A stretch of 64,000 bases of DNA, from the NCBI RefSeq assembly GCF_043195105.1, contig NZ_JBAFWO010000001.1, one strand, 5' to 3'. The notes beneath the pieces are model-generated. The model saw only the letters and a program-made list of their open reading frames with translations. It made no database searches and was not told the origin of the DNA. Numbering within the stretch: position 1 is the first letter of the stretch; every line of letters starts with the position of its first letter. Positions 41,224-51,598 of this stretch are shown here, piece by piece. Both the position numbers and the translations under genes were made by a program. This DNA is from NCEH01 sp002257205 (GTDB lineage: Bacteria > Pseudomonadota > Alphaproteobacteria > Rhizobiales > Xanthobacteraceae).

Positions 41224-43491
41224 ATGCGTGGCGCGCTTGGCGGGCCTCGGGTGCTGTTAAGACGTCTCCGCGAAGTCATGGCGGAGCCGGTCAGCGCCCA
41301 GGACCGCCTGGATAAGATCGTTGTCCTGATCGCCGCCAACATGGTGGCGGAGGTGTGCTCGGTCTATGTGCTGCGCGTCGACCAGACGCTGGAGCTATAT
41401 GCCACCGAAGGCTTGAACCGCGATGCGGTTCACTTGACCGTCATGCGGGTGGACGAGGGCCTCGTCGGCCATGTGGCGCGCGAGGCGGAATCCCTCGCGC
41501 TTTCCGACGCCCAGCATCATCCGGAATATTCCTACCGCCCGGAAACCGGCGAAGAAATCTACAACTCCTTCCTCGGCGTGCCGATCCTGCGGGCCGGCAA
41601 CACGCTGGGCGTGCTGGTGGTGCAGAATCGCGCCCGCCGCACCTATGCGGAAGAGGAGATCGAGGCGCTCCAGACCACCGCCATGGTTCTGGCGGAGATG
41701 ATCGCCTCGGGCGAACTGACCGCGCTCGCCAAGCCGGGCGCGGAACCGGCGGTGCGCCGGCCGCTGCATCTCACCGGCATCGCCTTGGCGGACGGGCTCG
41801 GCCTCGGCCATGTGGTGCTGCACGAGCCGCGCATCGTCGTCACCAATGTGATCGCCGACGACGTGCAGAAGGAAGTGGTGCGGCTCGACGGCGCCATCGG
41901 CAAGCTGCGCGCCTCCATCGATTTGCTGCTGGAGGATGACGGCCTCTCCAAGGCCGGCGAGCATCGCGAGATTCTCGAAGCCTATCGCATGTTCGCCCAC
42001 GACCGGGGCTGGATGCACCGCATGCGCGAGGCGGTCATGTCCGGCCTCACCGCGGAAGGCGCGGTCGAGCGGGTGCAGTCGGATACCCGGGCCCGCATCA
42101 TGCGCGCATCCGATCCCTATCTGCGCGAGCGCCTGCACGATCTCGACGATCTCGCCAACCGCCTGTTGCGCGAATTGACCGGGCGCGGCCGCGCCTCCGA
42201 CCGGACCGACCTGCCGGAAAACGCGGTGTTGGTCGCCCGCAACATGAGCCCCGCCGCGCTGCTGGATTATGACCGTACGCGCATTCGCGGCCTGATCCTG
42301 GAAGAAGGCGGCACCACCAGCCACGTCACCATCGTCGCGCGGGCGCTTGGGATTGCGGCGGTCGGACAGGTAGAGAATGCCGCCGGCCTCGCCGATCCCG
42401 GCGATCCGGTGATCGTCGACGGGCAGGCGGGCGAAGTGCATCTGCGGCCGCCCGGCGATGTCGAGGCGGCCTATGCCGAGAAGGCGCGCTTCCGCGCCCG
42501 CCGGCAGGCGCAATATGCCGCGCTGCGCGATCTGCCCTCGGTGACCCGCGACGGGGTGCAGGTGGACCTGCATCTGAATGCCGGCCTGCTGGTGGACCTG
42601 CCGCATATCGCGGAAACCGGCGCCTCGGGCATCGGCCTGTTCCGCACCGAACTCCAGTTCATGATCGCCTCCACCTTCCCGCGCATCTCGGAACAGCTGA
42701 ACCTGTACCGCGCGGTGCTCGATGCCGCCGCCGGACGGCCGGTCACCTTCCGCACGCTCGATATCGGCGGCGACAAGGTGCTGCCCTACATGCGCACGGT
42801 GGAGGAGGAGAATCCGGCGCTCGGCTGGCGGGCGATCCGCCTCGGCCTGGATCGGCCCGGCCTGCTGCGCAGCCAATTGCGGGCGCTGCTGCGCGCGGGC
42901 GCGGGGCGCGATTTGCGCATCATGTTCCCCATGATCGCGACCGCGGGCGAGTTCGACCAGGCGAAGGCGATCCTGGAGCGCGAGCTGACCCATCTGCGCA
43001 AGCACGGCCATGTGCTGCCCGAGCGGGTGTTCGTCGGCGCCATGGTCGAGGTGCCCTCGCTGCTGTTCGAGCTGGACGAGATTCTCTCGCGGGTGGATTT
43101 CCTCTCCGTCGGCTCCAACGATTTGGTGCAATTCCTGTTCGCCGCCGACCGCGCCAATGTGCGGGTCGCGGAACGGTTCGATCCGCTCTCGCCGGCGGCG
43201 CTGCGGGCGTTCCGCATGGTTGCGGAGGCTGGCGCGCGCCACGGCAAGCCGGTGACCCTGTGCGGGGAGCTTGCCTCGCGCCCGCTGGAATCCATCGCCC
43301 TCGCAGCCCTCGGCTATCGGGCGCTGTCGCTATCCCCGGCGGCCATCGGCCCGGTGAAGTCCACCTTGCTGCGGCTCGATGTGGAGGCCGCGCGCGCCGT
43401 GCTGCTGCCGCTGCTGGCGGATACGACCGGCACGGTGGACGTGCGCGGCGCCTTGCGGGCCTTCGCCGAACAGAGCGGATTGCTGCTTTGA
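41224..43491 (+). CDS. ptsP: Enzyme I-Ntr, PEP-protein phosphotransferase
   Basis: 755 residues from ATG 41224 (GAAGGA upstream; ATG 41215 is also possible). An N-terminal GAF domain (about 30-165) is followed by the PEP-utilising enzyme I module: the phosphohistidine site GGTTSHVTIVARALGIAAVG, then PEP-binding GIGLFRTELQFM, TFRTLDIGGDKVLPY, FVGAMVEVPSLLFELDEI, SVGSNDLVQFLFAADR and TLCGELA. It starts the nitrogen-related phosphotransfer chain to NPr and EIIA-Ntr, not sugar uptake. Its partners are not in the window. GAF domains of this enzyme can bind glutamine or 2-oxoglutarate in studied bacteria. Confidence 0.94.
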   Translation: MRGALGGPRVLLRRLREVMAEPVSAQDRLDKIVVLIAANMVAEVCSVYVLRVDQTLELYATEGLNRDAVHLTVMRVDEGLVGHVAREAESLALSDAQHHPEYSYRPETGEEIYNSFLGVPILRAGNTLGVLVVQNRARRTYAEEEIEALQTTAMVLAEMIASGELTALAKPGAEPAVRRPLHLTGIALADGLGLGHVVLHEPRIVVTNVIADDVQKEVVRLDGAIGKLRASIDLLLEDDGLSKAGEHREILEAYRMFAHDRGWMHRMREAVMSGLTAEGAVERVQSDTRARIMRASDPYLRERLHDLDDLANRLLRELTGRGRASDRTDLPENAVLVARNMSPAALLDYDRTRIRGLILEEGGTTSHVTIVARALGIAAVGQVENAAGLADPGDPVIVDGQAGEVHLRPPGDVEAAYAEKARFRARRQAQYAALRDLPSVTRDGVQVDLHLNAGLLVDLPHIAETGASGIGLFRTELQFMIASTFPRISEQLNLYRAVLDAAAGRPVTFRTLDIGGDKVLPYMRTVEEENPALGWRAIRLGLDRPGLLRSQLRALLRAGAGRDLRIMFPMIATAGEFDQAKAILERELTHLRKHGHVLPERVFVGAMVEVPSLLFELDEILSRVDFLSVGSNDLVQFLFAADRANVRVAERFDPLSPAALRAFRMVAEAGARHGKPVTLCGELASRPLESIALAALGYRALSLSPAAIGPVKSTLLRLDVEAARAVLLPLLADTTGTVDVRGALRAFAEQSGLLL

Positions 43492-43521
43492 GCGGGTTTC
43501 TCCTGTCGTGCGGTGTGTCTT

Positions 43522-44600
<1,079 letters not shown>

Positions 44601-44604
<4 letters not shown>

Positions 44605-45476
44605 GCAGGGCGGCCGCCGGCGCCCCGAGCCGCGCGGCGGTGCGTCGTGCGCTCGCGGCCCGGCTCCGCGCCGCCGGCATCGAGAGCGCCGATCTGGACG
44701 CACGCCTGCTGCTCGCCGATGCGCTTCAGGTGGCGCCGGCCGATCTGCGGCTGGACGGCGATGTGCCGGTGGACGCGCCCGCCCTCGCCGCTGTGGAGGC
44801 GCGGGTGGACCGGCGCCTCGCCGGCGAGCCGGTGGCCCGCATTCTGGGCGAGAAGGAATTCTGGAGCCTCCCGTTTCGCCTCTCGGACGAAACGCTGGTG
44901 CCGCGCCCCGATACCGAGACACTGGTGGAAGCGGCTTTGTCCGCATTGGGCGCGCGGCGGGACGCGCGGCTGCGGGTGCTGGACCTCGGCATCGGCAGCG
45001 GCGCTATTCTCGCGGCGTTGCTGAGCGAGCTGCCGCAGGCGTTCGGGGTGGGCGTGGACCGCTCCGTCGGGGCCGCGCGCACCGCCCGCGACAATCTGGC
45101 GCGACTGGGTCTGGCGGGGCGCAGCGTGGTGCGGATCGGCGACTGGGCGCAGGATCTGGAAGGTCCGTTCGACCTCGTGGTCTCCAATCCACCTTATATT
45201 CCGAGCGGCGATCTGCCCGCGCTGGAGCGCGAGGTGCGCCTGTTCGATCCCGCGCCGGCACTGGACGGCGGGGCCGACGGGCTCAATGCTTATCGCGCGA
45301 TTCTTGCTGCACTGCCACGCTTGCTGGCGCCGCAGGGTATTGCCGTGCTCGAACTGGGCATCGGGCAAGAGGCCGATGTTGCTGCTTTGGCGCGGGCGCA
45401 AGGCCTGCTCGCGGAGGCTCCGGCGCGGCCGGATCTCGGCGGCATTCCGCGCGCTTTGGTGCTGCGGGCACCCTGA
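44601..45476 (+). CDS. prmC: Release factor glutamine methyltransferase
   Basis: 291 residues. N-terminal helical domain, then SAM-binding VLDLGIGSGAILAALLSELPQ and the catalytic NPPY motif in LVVSNPPYIPSGDLPALEREV. It methylates the GGQ glutamine of RF1 and RF2. The TTG start overlaps the prfA stop (TTGA), a clear case of coupling between modifier and substrate. A small hairpin (GCACCC-TGATC-GGGTGC) covers the stop codon, but no T-run follows. Confidence 0.93.
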
Positions 45477-46004
45477 TCGGGTGCGCCAATGGTGACCGGT
45501 AACCCGTGGATCATCGGTTATTTGAGGCGCCGCCGCGAAAAAACCGCTTGGAAGGGGTAAGCGAACTGGCTAGTGTCCTTGGCAGGAATCGTACCGGGGC
45601 TTCGGTCCGCATGGTTGAGGCCCGCGCCTGAAACTGGAATTTTGTTTCGGGGGTGTGGCAGGCGAAAGTTGATGACGCACCGATGTTGCGTCACGGCATT
45701 CCTTCACGGGACGATCGAATACCCACTGTCTCGCACGCATGCCGAGAACGGTTGCGCCGCTAACGGTAGCGTCGAGAAATGGCTTGGCTGGCCGCGCGTT
45801 TTGCGCGGAACGGGGCTCATGGTCGAACAGATCCGAACTGGCATCAGGTGTGGGTTTGGAAGGAGCGCGGGCGCAGCTCGCGTTCGTGGTTGACGACACC
45901 CCGACGGATTTGAACCCGGCCGCGGCGGGCGCCTTTCTGGCACCCGTCCGAGCGGACCGGACGCAGAACGGCGATGAGCGCCGAGCGAGTAGAGAACGAT
46001 TCAG
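45477..46004. other. Long region upstream of the DUF4167 gene
   Basis: 528 bases without a convincing gene or RNA. A palindrome TGACGCA-CCGATGT-TGCGTCA lies at 45673-45693 and could be an operator. In-frame sequence before the DUF4167 ATG has no start with a ribosome-binding site. I looked for a tRNA and saw none. Confidence 0.5.
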
Positions 46005-47504
46005 ATGAGAAATGGTCAGCAGAAGCGTCCGCGCGGCCGTAACAACAATAATAACAATAACAACAATAATAATAACAATAACAATCGCCGCGGCTCCAAC
46101 CCCTTGACGCGGGTCTATGAGTCCAACGGTCCCGACATGAAGGTGCGCGGCACCGCCCATCACATTACCGAGAAATATCTCCAGCTGGCCCGTGATGCCC
46201 AATCCTCGGGCGATCATGTGGCTGCGGAAAACTATTTCCAGCATGCTGAACATTACATCCGCCTGATCGCCTCCCTGCAGGGCCAGTTCGCGCCCCAGCC
46301 GCAGCCCGGCTTCGGCAATGAGGATCAGGAGGACGAGGACGGCGAGGAGAATGCGGCCGGCGAGGGCCAGCAGCAGCCCCAGGCCCAGCCTCAGCAGCAG
46401 CCCTATGCGCGCGAGGCGCAGTTCCAGCCGCGCCCGCCGCGCGACGACCGTTTCCCCCGCGAGGATCGCCAGCCGAGGGACGATCGCCAGCCGCGCGATG
46501 ATCGCCAGCCGAGGGACAATCGCCAGGGCGGCTATCAGCGTCGCGGCGAAGAGGGTGGCGAAGGCTATCAGCAGCAGCCGCCGCGCGATTATCGCCCGCG
46601 TTCGGACGAGCAGGGCTATGCCCCCCGCCCGCCGCGTGCGCCGCGCGCCGAGGATGAGCAGGGTTATGCGGCCCGTCCGCCCCGCGCCCCGCGCGGCGAG
46701 GAGGAAGGGCAGGGCTATGCGCCGCGTCCGCCACGCGCGCCCCGCGCCGAGGACGAGCAGGGTTATGCGGCCCGTCCGCCCCGCGCCCCGCGCGGCGAGG
46801 AGGAGGGTCAGGCTTATGCGCCGCGTCCGCCGCGCGCGCCCCGCACCGAGGATGAGCAAGGCTATGCGGCCCGCCCGCCCCGCGCCCCGCGCGGCGAGGA
46901 GGAAGGGCAGGCCTATGCCCCGCGCCCGCCGCGCGCGCCCCGCGCCGAGGATGAGCAGGGTTATGCGGCCCGTCCGCCCCGCGCCCCGCGCGGCGAGGAG
47001 GAAGGGCAGGGCTATGCGCCGCGTCCGCCCCGCGCTCCGCGCGAGGAACGCCCCGAGGCGGCCGATCTCGGCCTGCCGTCCTTCATCACCGGCGGTCTGC
47101 CGCTGAAGGAGGCGCGGGAGCGTCCGGCCCGTGCGGAACGCGCGCCGCGTCCGACGGAGGAGGCAGCTCCCGCCCCGGCGGAGCGTCCCGTCGCCGAACT
47201 GCCGTTTGAGGAAGCGCCTGCGGCTGCGAAGCCGGCGCCTGCCGTCCCTGCGCCTGAGGCGCCCGCGCCGGCTGCCCTTGCAGCGGAGCCCGCTCCCGCC
47301 CCGGCGGCGAGCGTCGCCTCGGAGCCGTCCGACGTGGCCGCTGCGCCGGCCGCTTCCGAGGGCGCCGCTCCCGAGGCGCCCGCTGGTACGGACGAGGAAG
47401 CCGCGCCCTTCCGCCGTCGCCGCCGCTATCGCACCCGCGCCGAGCGTGCCGAGGAGGCCGCGAACCAGGCGCCCAGCGACGTGGAGCCGAGCCTCGGCGA
47501 GTGA
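46005..47504 (+). CDS. DUF4167 protein with poly-Asn and tandem repeats
   Basis: 499 residues. The conserved DUF4167 core lies at about 28-95: RRGSNPLTRVYESNGPDMKVRGTAHHITEKYLQLARDAQSSGDHVAAENYFQHAEHYIRLI. In front is a basic start (MRNGQQKRPRGR) and a run of 15 asparagines. Behind it are acidic and Gln-rich stretches, RQPRDD repeats, four 33-residue repeats of arginine/proline-rich type, and an Ala/Pro-rich tail ending in RRRRRYRTRAERAE. The whole protein outside the core looks disordered and strongly charged, suggesting RNA binding or condensation; this is inference. Function is unknown for the family. It sits after prfA-prmC, as in other Rhizobiales, and is closed by a strong terminator. 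Confidence 0.9.
   Translation: MRNGQQKRPRGRNNNNNNNNNNNNNNNRRGSNPLTRVYESNGPDMKVRGTAHHITEKYLQLARDAQSSGDHVAAENYFQHAEHYIRLIASLQGQFAPQPQPGFGNEDQEDEDGEENAAGEGQQQPQAQPQQQPYAREAQFQPRPPRDDRFPREDRQPRDDRQPRDDRQPRDNRQGGYQRRGEEGGEGYQQQPPRDYRPRSDEQGYAPRPPRAPRAEDEQGYAARPPRAPRGEEEGQGYAPRPPRAPRAEDEQGYAARPPRAPRGEEEGQAYAPRPPRAPRTEDEQGYAARPPRAPRGEEEGQAYAPRPPRAPRAEDEQGYAARPPRAPRGEEEGQGYAPRPPRAPREERPEAADLGLPSFITGGLPLKEARERPARAERAPRPTEEAAPAPAERPVAELPFEEAPAAAKPAPAVPAPEAPAPAALAAEPAPAPAASVASEPSDVAAAPAASEGAAPEAPAGTDEEAAPFRRRRRYRTRAERAEEAANQAPSDVEPSLGE
46041..46085 (+). repeat. AAC/AAT trinucleotide run coding poly-Asn
   Basis: Fifteen consecutive asparagine codons mix AAC and AAT. This AT-rich run stands out in a gene otherwise above 65 percent GC. 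It may vary in length by slippage without breaking the frame. Confidence 0.9.
46605..47048 (+). repeat. 99-bp in-frame tandem repeat
   Basis: One half unit (46605-46652) and four units of 99 bp starting at 46653. Each codes DEQGYAARPPRAPRGE plus EEGQGYAPRPPRAPRAE with few changes, so each unit is itself a doubled repeat of about 16-17 residues. The last unit lacks one codon. High identity between units suggests recent expansion or ongoing homogenisation. Confidence 0.9.
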
Positions 47505-47541
47505 TCTTTGGCGAGTGACCTTGCCGCAGCACTGAAACGCG

Positions 47542-47569
47542 AAAGGCCCGGCAATGCCGGGCCTTTTTA
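47542..47569 (+). terminator. Rho-independent terminator after the DUF4167 gene
   Basis: AAAGGCCCGGC, loop AAT, GCCGGGCCTTT followed by TT. An 11-bp perfect stem with A and T tracts on both sides, so it could work in both directions. It stands 38 bases after the DUF4167 stop and ahead of the convergent MFS gene. Confidence 0.9.
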
Positions 47570-47698
47570 TTGGCGGATGGGGCGAAGCGGCGGCGACAGG
47601 GACATCCCACGCCGAGGACCGACCCGCGCGCGATGCGAGAGGGTGTCGCTCCCGCGCCGCGTCCGGAGGCCACGAGCCAAGCTCATGGCCCGTTGACC

Positions 47699-49024
47699 TC
47701 ACTCGGCGGGGGTGCCGGCGAGCATCGCCCCCTTGCCGGGCAGCGCGACGGACAGGGACGGGATCGGGTGCCGCACCAGGATCCAATAGATGATCGCCGC
47801 CGCGAGGGCGACCACGGAGCCGGTGATCAGCGCCGGGGTGAAGGTGCCTGTGGACTGGACGATGAAGCCGGTGACCGTGGGCGCCAGCGCGCCGCCGATA
47901 TAGCCGCCGAAATTCTGCACCGAGCCGATGGAGGCGGTGCAATTGGCCGGCGCGGCCACCGAGGCCATGGCCCAGGCGGACGAGGAGCAGGAATAGACCA
48001 GGAAGAGCGAGGCGGAGATGCAGGCGATCGCCAGGATGTCGCTCGGCGCCTCGGCGGCGATCAGGGTGAACAGGGCGGTGAGCACCAGCGCGCCCGCCAT
48101 GGGATATTTGCGCGCCATCATGGGATCGACCCCGCGACGGGCCAGCACGTCGACGATGCGTCCCCCCGAAACCGCGCCGAGCACGCCGAAGGCGAACGGG
48201 ATGGTGGCGACCCAGCCGGTCTTCGAGATGGTGAAGTGCCGCTCGATCTCCAGATAGCCGGGCAGCCAGGCGGTGTAGAGCCAGGTCACATAGATGCAGC
48301 CGAAATAGCCGGCGATCATGCCCCAGGTGGTCTTGAAGGCGAACAGGCGCTTCCAGTCCGCCCAGGTGACGCGGGCGGGCGCGTCCAGCGGGTCGCCCTC
48401 CTTCAGGAAGGCCTTTTCCTCCGCTGTCAGATTGGCCTGCTCGGGATTGCGGAAGACCAGGAAATACACGCACGCCAAGGCCAGGCCTGCGACGCCCATG
48501 GCGACGAACATCCAGCGCCAGCCGAACGAGAGCATCAAAAGCGTGAGTACCGGCACCGCGATCGCCGTGCCCAGCGAGGAGGCACTGTTCCATATTCCGG
48601 TGGCGGTCCCGCGCTGGCGGATGTTGAACCAGTCGCGCGAGATGCGGGCGCAGGTGGGGAAGTGCGGCGCCTCGCCCATGCCGAGGATGAAGCGTGCGCC
48701 AGCGAACTGCCAGAAATTCTGCACCAGGCCGCCGAGCATCTGCCCGAGCGACCAGCAGGTGAGCCCGACCGTGAGCGACAGGCGCGGCCCGAACCGGTCG
48801 ATCAGCGCGCCGGCAGGCAATTGGGAGAAGGCGTAGGCCCACAGGAAGGCCGAAAGCAGCAGCCCCATTTCGCCGATGGAAAAGTGCAATTCCTCGCGGA
48901 TCAGCGGGTTGGCCACCGCGAGCGTGGCGCGGTCCACGTAATTCACCACCCCCGCGGTCACCAGCAGGGCCAGCGTGAGGGTCTGGGTGCGCTTCAGGCG
49001 CGCGGTGCTCTTGGACTCGAGCAT
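47699..49024 (-). CDS. MFS carrier, anion:cation symporter type
   Basis: 441 residues with 12 predicted helices. The first helix block (LLVTAGVVNYVDRATLAVANPLIREEL) and the loop 2-3 text (GALIDRFGPRLSLTVGLTCWSL) are those of the ACS family, which moves organic anions such as hexuronates, galactonate or phthalate. GEAPHFPTCARISRDWF and TATGIWNSASSLGTAI support this. The substrate is unknown. GGGAGGA stands five bases before the ATG. No catabolic genes are adjacent. Confidence 0.88.
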   Translation of the reverse strand: MLESKSTARLKRTQTLTLALLVTAGVVNYVDRATLAVANPLIREELHFSIGEMGLLLSAFLWAYAFSQLPAGALIDRFGPRLSLTVGLTCWSLGQMLGGLVQNFWQFAGARFILGMGEAPHFPTCARISRDWFNIRQRGTATGIWNSASSLGTAIAVPVLTLLMLSFGWRWMFVAMGVAGLALACVYFLVFRNPEQANLTAEEKAFLKEGDPLDAPARVTWADWKRLFAFKTTWGMIAGYFGCIYVTWLYTAWLPGYLEIERHFTISKTGWVATIPFAFGVLGAVSGGRIVDVLARRGVDPMMARKYPMAGALVLTALFTLIAAEAPSDILAIACISASLFLVYSCSSSAWAMASVAAPANCTASIGSVQNFGGYIGGALAPTVTGFIVQSTGTFTPALITGSVVALAAAIIYWILVRHPIPSLSVALPGKGAMLAGTPAE

Positions 49025-49351
49025 TCACTTCCTCCCAATTCGGTTTTTTTTGATGCTAGGCCCGATCGGGACGGTGTAAATGCCGCGCTGCGACATGCCG
49101 CTGGGTGAGGCGGAGGGTGGTTCGCGAGCCGGCTCGGCGCCAGGAAAGTATGACGTAGCGGCAGAGGTGGCGGGCGTCGCTGCGGTTTCTTTTGAAACGA
49201 TTGAATTTTGCCGGAGGCGCGGCGGCGTTGTGCGGCGCAGCAGAGCGTGCGCGCGAATTACCGTCACCTTTTCGTGAATTTACCCATGGGGATGTAGATA
49301 GCGAGGGTTGCAGCCCCGCGCTTCGACAGCCGACCGCCGCCGGGCTCAGCG
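49025..49351. other. Intergenic region MFS-coaA
   Basis: 327 bases without a gene. It includes GTTTC-TTTT-GAAAC (49185-49198), a short palindrome about 160 bp upstream of the MFS gene that could be an operator, and a T8 run near 49044. Nothing else is recognised. Confidence 0.45.
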
Positions 49352-50314
49352 TTACAGTTTGCGCAGGCTGACTTCGGCGATCTCATGATCGCCCGCCTTG
49401 CGCAGAATCAGGTCGGCGCGCTGGCGGGTGGGCAGGATGTTTTCCTGCAGGTTCGGCAGGTTGATGCGCTGCCAGATGGAGAGGGCGGTGGCCTTGGCCT
49501 CCTCCTCCGTGAGCTTGGAATAGCGATGGAAATAGGACATGGGGTCCATGAACGCCGTGGAGCGCAGGCGCATGAAGCGTTCCACGTACCATTGCTGGAG
49601 AATGTCGTCGTCGGCGTCGATATAGACCGAGAAGTCGAAGAAGTCCGAGACGAACGGGATTTCCTTGCCGTCGCGCGGAAGGCGACCGGTCTGGAGCACG
49701 TTCAGCCCCTCGACGATGAGGATGTCGGGGCGGTCCACTTCCACCCGCTGGTCGGGCATCACGTCATAGAAGAAATGGCTGTAGAGCGGCGCCCGCACCG
49801 GCCGGCGACCGGCCTTGATGTCGGTGAGGAAGCGCAGCAGCAGCGGCAGGTCGTAGCTTTCCGGAAAACCCTTCTTCTCCATCAGCCCCTCGCGCTCCAG
49901 CACCGCATTGGGCAAAAGGAAGCCGTCGGTGGTCACGAGGTCCACCTTGGGGGTATTGGGCCAGCGGGCGAGCAGGGCCTGGAGCACGCGCGCGGTGGTG
50001 GATTTGCCCACCGCCACGGACCCGGCGACGCCGATGATATAGGGCATCTTGCCGTCGCCATTGTTGCCGTGGTCCAGGAAGTGGCTCATGGCGCGGAACA
50101 GCTTCTGCGTCGCGCCCACATAGAGCGAGAGCAAGCGCGAGAGCGGAAGATAGATCTCCTCCACTTCGCTGATGGACAGGCGGTCGTTCAGGCCCTGGAG
50201 GCGGATGATTTCCTCCTGCCGCAGCGGCATGGGGGTGTCCTGGCGCAGCACCGCCCATTCCTCGCGGGAGAAGGTGCGATAGGGCGAAAGGCCGGGATCG
50301 ACCTGCTGGTCCAT
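49352..50314 (-). CDS. coaA: Pantothenate kinase, type I
   Basis: 320 residues. Walker A GVAGSVAVGKSTTARVLQALL, then VTTDGFLLPNAVLEREGLMEKKGFPESYD, YSHFFYDVMP and DILIVEGLNVLQ are characteristic of type I (CoaA) kinases. It phosphorylates pantothenate, the first step to coenzyme A, and is usually feedback-inhibited by CoA. ATG 50314 has AAGGAG eight bases upstream; the longer frame to 50416 overlaps hisE and is not needed. It follows hisE by 25 bases as in other Rhizobiales. Confidence 0.95.
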   Translation of the reverse strand: MDQQVDPGLSPYRTFSREEWAVLRQDTPMPLRQEEIIRLQGLNDRLSISEVEEIYLPLSRLLSLYVGATQKLFRAMSHFLDHGNNGDGKMPYIIGVAGSVAVGKSTTARVLQALLARWPNTPKVDLVTTDGFLLPNAVLEREGLMEKKGFPESYDLPLLLRFLTDIKAGRRPVRAPLYSHFFYDVMPDQRVEVDRPDILIVEGLNVLQTGRLPRDGKEIPFVSDFFDFSVYIDADDDILQQWYVERFMRLRSTAFMDPMSYFHRYSKLTEEEAKATALSIWQRINLPNLQENILPTRQRADLILRKAGDHEIAEVSLRKL

Positions 50315-50339
50315 CTGGCGTCTCCTTGTCGTCGAAGCG

Positions 50340-50669
50340 TCAGCCGCGGGGTCGCGCGGCCTTTTCGTCGTGACCGGATCGTGCGGTGCGTCGGGCGAGT
50401 TCGGCGTGGACGTCATCGAGCGGAACGCCCCGTGCGTGGAGAAGGACGGCGAGATGGTAAAGCAGATCGGCGGTTTCCGCGACGAGCGCGGCCGGCGGCT
50501 CGGAAAGTGCGGCGATCACCGTTTCCACCGCTTCCTCGCCCAGCTTCTGGGCGCATTTGGCCACCCCCTTGTCGAGCAGGGACCGGGTGTAGGACGCTTC
50601 CGCCGTCGCGGCCGCGCGGGCGGCCACGATCTGTTCCAAATCGACAAGGGTTACGCGCGCGTCAGTCAT
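50340..50669 (-). CDS. hisE: Phosphoribosyl-ATP diphosphatase
   Basis: 109 residues of the MazG-like HisE family: SYTRSLLDKGVAKCAQKLGEEAVETVIAAL and ETADLLYHLAVLLHARGV hold the metal-binding E-x-x-E and E-x-x-D residues. It hydrolyses phosphoribosyl-ATP, the second step of histidine synthesis. A separate hisE (not fused to hisI) is usual in alphaproteobacteria. It follows hisF by 28 bp. hisI, hisG and hisD are not in the window. Confidence 0.95.
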   Translation of the reverse strand: MTDARVTLVDLEQIVAARAAATAEASYTRSLLDKGVAKCAQKLGEEAVETVIAALSEPPAALVAETADLLYHLAVLLHARGVPLDDVHAELARRTARSGHDEKAARPRG

Positions 50670-50697
50670 TGTCCTGTCCAGTGGAACGCCGGCAGCC

Positions 50698-51474
50698 TCA
50701 TGTATCGAGGCGCACGGGAAGGCCGGCCCGCGCCAGATGGGCCTTGGCCTCGCCCACGCTGAAGGTGCCGAAATGGAAGATGGAAGCGGCGAGCACAGCC
50801 GCGGCGCCGCCGTCGCGTACGCCTTCCACCAGGTGATCGAGCGCGCCGACGCCGCCCGAGGCGATCACCGGCACATGCACCGCGTCCGAGACCGCGCGGG
50901 TTAGGGCGACATCGAAGCCGATGCCGGTGCCGTCGCGATCCATGGAGGTGAGCAGGATTTCGCCCGCGCCGAGGTCGACGACCTCGCGGGCATATTGGAT
51001 GGCGTCGAGCCCGGTGGGCTTGCGCCCGCCATGGGTGAAGATTTCCCAGCGGTTCGCTTCGCCGGGGGCGCTCACCTTCTTGGCGTCGATGGCCACCACG
51101 ATGCATTGCTCGCCGAACTTTTCCGCCGCCTCGCCCACGAAGGCGCGGCGGTTCACGGCGGCGGTGTTGATGGAGACTTTGTCAGCCCCCGCGTGCAGCA
51201 GGGTGCGCACATCCTCCACCGTCCGCACGCCGCCGCCGACGGTGAGGGGCATGAAGCATTGCTCGGCGGTGCGGCGCACCACGTCCAGGATGGTGCCGCG
51301 ATCCTCGTGGCTGGCGGTGATGTCGAGGAAGGTCAATTCGTCCGCGCCGGCGGCGTCATAGGCGCGCGCGGCTTCCACCGGGTCGCCGGCGTCGCGCAGA
51401 TCGACGAACTGGACGCCCTTGACGACGCGGCCGTCCTTCACGTCCAGGCAGGGAATGACGCGGACTTTGAGCAT
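50698..51474 (-). CDS. hisF: Imidazole glycerol phosphate synthase, cyclase subunit
   Basis: 258-residue TIM barrel. Catalytic aspartates sit in VIPCLDVKDGRVVKG and AIDAKKV; phosphate-binding ends read TVGGGVRTVEDVRTLL and VIASGGVGALDHL. With HisH it makes IGP and AICAR. The N-terminal ATG lacks a clear ribosome-binding site. It lies 124 bp after hisA, the only sizeable gap in this his cluster. Confidence 0.96.
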   Translation of the reverse strand: MLKVRVIPCLDVKDGRVVKGVQFVDLRDAGDPVEAARAYDAAGADELTFLDITASHEDRGTILDVVRRTAEQCFMPLTVGGGVRTVEDVRTLLHAGADKVSINTAAVNRRAFVGEAAEKFGEQCIVVAIDAKKVSAPGEANRWEIFTHGGRKPTGLDAIQYAREVVDLGAGEILLTSMDRDGTGIGFDVALTRAVSDAVHVPVIASGGVGALDHLVEGVRDGGAAAVLAASIFHFGTFSVGEAKAHLARAGLPVRLDT

Positions 51475-51598
51475 GGTGGAACAACTCGAGCGTGCGGCGC
51501 AAACCTATGGCCGAATTCAAACTTGATGTCATCTTTTGCGGGTAAAATGGTGCATCGCGACGGCGATTTCCATCCTACCGCAGCGGCAGGTGTCGGGC

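Noticed and set aside
46605..47048. Regular repeats that might be a CRISPR array
   Set aside because: The repeats are contiguous, in frame and without spacers; they code for protein.
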